From: Paenibacillus etheri
GTDB lineage: Bacteria > Bacillota > Bacilli > Paenibacillales > Paenibacillaceae
Length of the DNA stretch: 64,000 nucleotides
Reading direction: 5' to 3'
Assembly (NCBI RefSeq): GCF_001012825.1
Contig: NZ_LCZJ02000018.1
Span: forward strand, 549,122-613,121
Shown: piece by piece, positions 60,604 through 64,000 of the stretch
Numbering within the stretch: the stretch's first letter is position 1
How the letters are laid out: each line of letters starts with the position of its first letter
Notes under the pieces: model-generated
What the model saw: only the letters and a program-made list of their open reading frames with translations
What the model was told of the DNA's origin: nothing
Database searches by the model: none
Program-made: the position numbers and the translations under genes

Positions 60604-62058
60604 ATGAAAAAAAGATCACGTGGATTAACTCTGTTTTTGTCAGGAATCATGATGGTATCACTATTATCGGCTTGCGGAGGAAACGGAAATAACGCTCCAG
60701 CTTCTACAGATTCCGGTAACACAGGAACTAGTAACGGTGGTTCTGAGCCTAAAAAGGATACGATTACAGCACTTTTACCTCCGATATCAGCGAACTATCA
60801 AACACGTTTTGCTGATATGGAAAAAGAATTTAATACACTACATCCTAACTTGACTTTGAAAATCGAGCCAGCGAGCTGGGAAGATATGACGCAAAAACTT
60901 GATACTCAAGTAAATGCAGGTTCTCCTCCAGATATTGCTTTTATCGGTGCTTCAGGAATTTCGAAATATGCAGCACTAAATGTACTAATCGACCTTAACG
61001 GTGCCCTTTCTGATGAAGCCAAGGCAGATTATGACGAAGTTCCATTGAAATATTTCCAACTAGGTGACGCTCAATACGGCCTACCAGCGTATATGGAAAT
61101 CCACACTATCGGTGGTAACAAACAGTTCCTTGAAAAAGCCGGAATTGATTGGAAAAGCATTCAACAAAACGGTTGGACTTATGAAGAGTTCCGTAATGCA
61201 ATTTCTAAAGGCGTAGTGAAAAATGATAAAGGTGAAACTACTCGTTATGGTTTCGTGTTCGCAACATCTGGTGTAGCATCTAAAGACTATCTAGCTATTC
61301 TTGCTAAAACTGCAGGTTTACCAGATTACTTCGATAAAGATCTTAAATATACGTATACAAGCAAAAACTTCTTGGGTCTACTTACATCTATTCGCGAAAT
61401 GATCAACGATGGTTCTATGCCTAAAGAGCTAAGCTCTATCGATGCTGGTAAACGGTGGAACATGTTCCTAACGGGTCAAACGATGATCACAGGTAAAGGT
61501 TTATCTGCATTTGAAAACTCTGCTCGTCTAAACAATGAGAAGATTAAAGCGAACGATGGTTCAGCTGTTGCAGATTCTATTGAAGTTGATTATATTTCAC
61601 TTCCAGTCCCAACATTCAACGGTGCCGATTATGTCCCTACTTCAATCGTTGATGGTTATATCGCACTTCGTGGTAAAAAGGCTCCATCTGAAGAGCACAT
61701 CAAAAATATTGCCCTAGCAACGAATTTCTTGTCTTCTGGTTCAATTGCTGCTAACTACAGTAATGAGCTGTTCTTATCACCAATTACTGAATCTGCACGT
61801 AATGCAGAAGTACTTGAAAAATTCCCTCGTAACGAAGATAACGTTGCTGCAGGTAAAGCTATGATGGCAAAAGCGCTTCCGGCTCGTACAGATATTCCTA
61901 CTGATCTGGCTGCTGAAGCATTAAAAATAGAAACAGAAGTTATTATTCCTAAACTACAAGCCTTACTTGCAAATGAGATTGCTCCACAAGAAATGTATGA
62001 TGCAGTTAAAGCAGCTGCAATTAAATCTTTCGGTAAAGATGGTATTGTAGTTGACTAG
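60604..62058 (+). CDS. Sugar ABC transporter substrate-binding lipoprotein
   Basis: 484 residues from ATG 60604 (GAGGAGGCTG upstream). A lipoprotein signal with LSAC, then a Gly/Asn/Ser linker. The body is a type 1 sugar-binding protein (family with MalE/UgpB): LDTQVNAGSPPDIAFIG, YGLPAYMEIHTIGGNKQFLEKAG, and NGWTYEEFRNAI. Placement between murQ and two permeases implies uptake of MurNAc, GlcNAc-MurNAc or anhydro-MurNAc. No ATPase gene is in the window; such importers often use a shared MsmX. Confidence 0.92.
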   Translation: MKKRSRGLTLFLSGIMMVSLLSACGGNGNNAPASTDSGNTGTSNGGSEPKKDTITALLPPISANYQTRFADMEKEFNTLHPNLTLKIEPASWEDMTQKLDTQVNAGSPPDIAFIGASGISKYAALNVLIDLNGALSDEAKADYDEVPLKYFQLGDAQYGLPAYMEIHTIGGNKQFLEKAGIDWKSIQQNGWTYEEFRNAISKGVVKNDKGETTRYGFVFATSGVASKDYLAILAKTAGLPDYFDKDLKYTYTSKNFLGLLTSIREMINDGSMPKELSSIDAGKRWNMFLTGQTMITGKGLSAFENSARLNNEKIKANDGSAVADSIEVDYISLPVPTFNGADYVPTSIVDGYIALRGKKAPSEEHIKNIALATNFLSSGSIAANYSNELFLSPITESARNAEVLEKFPRNEDNVAAGKAMMAKALPARTDIPTDLAAEALKIETEVIIPKLQALLANEIAPQEMYDAVKAAAIKSFGKDGIVVD

Positions 62059-62078
62059 TCTGTCGTAGGCTGACATGT

Positions 62079-62116
62079 GAAAGCTGTGCGTAGCTAGAAC
62101 GTACAGCTTTCCTTCT
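62079..62116 (+). terminator. Attenuating hairpin after the binding-protein gene
   Basis: GAAAGCTGT and ACAGCTTTC (9 bp, extendable to 13 with a G-U pair), followed by CTTCT. With a weak T tract it would let part of transcription pass, giving more binding protein than permease. Confidence 0.6.
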
Positions 62117-62162
62117 AAATTAGCTAGAGCTTGTACTGTTTTTAGAAGAGAGGTGCGACCCA

Positions 62163-63065
62163 ATGAATCAAACGTTGACTAAAAGAAAAAAATTGAAGCT
62201 CGAAAGTGACTCAGGTTGGGGATACGCGTTTATCGCAGTAGCACTTATTGCGTTTTCTTTATTTACCGCATATCCAGTCATCAATGCTTTTATTATCAGC
62301 TTACAAAAATATGGTCCATTAGGATCCACTTTTGTCGGCATGGATAACTTCGTTAACTCGTTTTCAGATGAACTTTTCTGGAAAGCACTGAAAAATACGT
62401 TAGTATATACGCTATTAACTGTTCCGTTTAATATTCTTCTATCATTTTTAATTTCAATTTTGATTATTCCTTTCAAGAAAAAAACACAAACGATCTTTAA
62501 AGCACTATATTACTTGCCAGCCGTAGCATCTGGTGTAGCGCTTTCTGTTGTGTGGCTGTGGATCTTCGATCCGTTAAAATCAGGTATTGCCAATAAGCTC
62601 GTGAGTTTTTTAGGTATTGAAAATCAAAACTGGCTTGGTTCCAGTGCAACTGCAATGTTCTCACTTGTGTTAATGTCATGGTTATCAAGTCATGGTACAG
62701 CAATTATTATTTATATAGCCGCATTACTCGCTATTGATAACAGCTATTATGAAGCAGCTGAAATTGACGGCGCGTCTTTCCTGCAAAAGCTTTGGTTTAT
62801 CGTTGTCCCTTTCCTTAAGCCAACAACGCTATTCCTACTTGTTACTGGTGTTATCGGTTCCTTCCAAGTATTCCAAAACGCTTATCTTATGACAGGCGGT
62901 GGACCAGACCATGCAACAACAATGGTAGGTTTGTTAATCTTTAACAATGCGTTCACATATTTTGAGTTTGGTGAGGCAGCGGCACAATCATTAGTTCTAG
63001 CAGCGATTATCGGATTTATATCATTCCTTCAATTCAAGTTTATAGGTAAAGATGTAGAATACTAG
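62163..63065 (+). CDS. Sugar ABC transporter permease (UgpA/MsmF type)
   Basis: 300 residues, six helices. The EAA loop is EAAEIDGASFLQKLWFIVVP, matching binding-protein-dependent sugar permeases. GAGAGGTG precedes the ATG. It pairs with the next permease for the same importer. Confidence 0.93.
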   Translation: MNQTLTKRKKLKLESDSGWGYAFIAVALIAFSLFTAYPVINAFIISLQKYGPLGSTFVGMDNFVNSFSDELFWKALKNTLVYTLLTVPFNILLSFLISILIIPFKKKTQTIFKALYYLPAVASGVALSVVWLWIFDPLKSGIANKLVSFLGIENQNWLGSSATAMFSLVLMSWLSSHGTAIIIYIAALLAIDNSYYEAAEIDGASFLQKLWFIVVPFLKPTTLFLLVTGVIGSFQVFQNAYLMTGGGPDHATTMVGLLIFNNAFTYFEFGEAAAQSLVLAAIIGFISFLQFKFIGKDVEY

Positions 63066-63083
63066 GAAAAGGAGCAGAATACT

Positions 63084-63944
63084 ATGGGTTTGTACAACAA
63101 TAGCTTAAGAAGCAAAGGGTATCTGTTTATACGTAATGGCGCAAACATTACGTTCCTTATCCTATTTGCCGCAGCTACCATATTCCCGATATACTTTATG
63201 GTCATCTCCTCGTTCGGTGATCCGGTAGAAGCTGGTGCAATGAGCTATTCTATCCTACCATCGAAGATTTCATTTGAATCTTATAAATTCTTCTTTAACT
63301 TCAGCCCACATACATGGGACTGGTTATTGAACTCCTTTATAGTGGCAGCGTGTATCACGGTATCTAACGTATTTTTTGCTACACTTGCTGGATATGCTTT
63401 TGCAAAAATGAAATTTAAAGGGAAAAACATTTTGTTCGCTATTTTGCTGGGATCTATGATGATTCCTGTTCAAGTCACTCAGGTTCCACTATATATTTTG
63501 ATCGTAAATATTTTTGAATTACAAAATACTTACACAGCGTTGATTATGCCGAGCATAGTAACGGTATACAATATCTTCTTGGTTAAGCAGTTCATGTCCT
63601 CCATTCCAGGTGAAATTATTGAATCTGCTAAAATCGAAGGTTGTTCCCAGCCTAAAATCTTCTGGTATATCATTATGCCTCTATCTAAAACAATTATGGC
63701 AGTACTAGCAATCCTAACGTTCATGGCGGCATGGAATGACTTTTTCTGGCCGTTCCTAGTAACGAATACGATGGATATGCAAACCATTCAGGTCGGCTTG
63801 AAAAACTTTCGCTTTGCGAATACAACTTACTTTGCACCGATGATGGCGGGGGCAACCATTTCAGCAGTTCCAATGTTTATTTTGTTCTTCAGTTTACAAA
63901 AATACTTCCTTGAAGGGGTAACAGTTGGAGCGGTGAAAGGTTAA
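63084..63944 (+). CDS. Sugar ABC transporter permease (UgpE/MsmG type)
   Basis: 286 residues, six helices. The EAA-like loop is ESAKIEGCSQPKIFWYIIMPLSK; the C-terminus QKYFLEGVTVGAVKG is diagnostic of this group. AAGGAG precedes the ATG. Its stop overlaps the start of anmK (TAATG). Confidence 0.93.
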   Translation: MGLYNNSLRSKGYLFIRNGANITFLILFAAATIFPIYFMVISSFGDPVEAGAMSYSILPSKISFESYKFFFNFSPHTWDWLLNSFIVAACITVSNVFFATLAGYAFAKMKFKGKNILFAILLGSMMIPVQVTQVPLYILIVNIFELQNTYTALIMPSIVTVYNIFLVKQFMSSIPGEIIESAKIEGCSQPKIFWYIIMPLSKTIMAVLAILTFMAAWNDFFWPFLVTNTMDMQTIQVGLKNFRFANTTYFAPMMAGATISAVPMFILFFSLQKYFLEGVTVGAVKG

Positions 63945-64000
63945 TGGACAAACAATCAAAAGTTGATGCAACATACTTAGTTGGCTTGATGTCCGGTACA
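63944..64000 (+). CDS. anmK: Anhydro-N-acetylmuramic acid kinase, first 19 codons (cut by window edge)
   Basis: Starts at the ATG overlapping the permease stop. The visible residues end in YLVGLMSGT, the N-terminal ATP-binding motif of AnmK, which opens and phosphorylates 1,6-anhydro-MurNAc to MurNAc-6-P, the MurQ substrate. Presence of both genes in one operon strongly supports the call despite the short sequence. Confidence 0.8.
   Translation, partial: MDKQSKVDATYLVGLMSGT

Noticed and set aside
1-64000. Search for tRNA/rRNA genes, CRISPR arrays, integrase, phage genes
   Set aside because: None seen by reading; an integrase for the cassette array is absent from the window.

Overview
The window looks like chromosome of a Gram-positive Bacillota, most likely Paenibacillus. 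Starts are preceded by strong AGGAGG-type ribosome sites, TTG and GTG starts are common, terminators are classic hairpin-plus-T, cre-like catabolite sites occur, and many systems have Bacillus/Paenibacillus relatives (MalK/MalR-MaeN, YxdLM-YxeA, YkoP, YcdB/YcdC, SstT). I see no rRNA, tRNA, CRISPR array or prophage.

Layout. 1-7.9 kb: end of an MFS pump, a DHA2 MFS pump, a short-form hybrid cluster protein behind an Fnr-like box, a divergent LysR/acetyltransferase pair, a collapsed IS3-family element, two overlapping unknown genes and a YcdB/YcdC-like protein. 8.2-15.3 kb: a C4-dicarboxylate module made of a lipoprotein fumarate reductase-like flavoprotein, a CitA/DcuS-type kinase and regulator, a 2-hydroxycarboxylate transporter behind two cre sites, and a malic enzyme. 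15.9-19.7 kb: a MarR-controlled drug-efflux operon (ABC exporter plus MFS) with the same operator at both promoters.

20.0-22.6 kb is the most unusual region. It is a run of short single-gene modules separated by long imperfect palindromes that have the architecture of integron attC sites. For three successive modules the left core box of the palindrome is the exact reverse complement of the first seven bases at the start of that same module, as expected for integron gene cassettes. No integrase is visible. The cassettes carry a GNAT acetyltransferase, a HEPN-like protein and an AT-rich unknown gene that seems to lack an ATG/GTG/TTG start. Unknown and SUKH-family genes follow.

25.5-31 kb: a two-component system with an ABC/FtsX transporter. 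32-45.3 kb: polysaccharide genes, namely YkoP-like and polysaccharide deacetylase genes, an AraC regulator, GH46 chitosanase with a cre site, a multidomain metallophosphoesterase, SstT, an AA10 LPMO, and a GT2/acyltransferase/GH18 operon resembling PNAG synthesis. 45.5-49.6 kb: M23 peptidase, beta-gamma-crystallin-like protein, alkaline phosphatase, and a broken DUF418 gene. 49.8-57.9 kb: a VanZ/RDD protein, a BceAB/YxdLM-type exporter with YxeA, a convergent two-component system, and a wrecked MMPL transporter gene. 58.2 kb to the end: a MurNAc recycling operon (RpiR-type regulator, MurQ, sugar ABC importer, and the first 19 codons of anmK).

All calls come from reading the sequence and the supplied translations; no database search was run. 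Gene starts were moved from the longest open frame where a ribosome site favoured a later codon.
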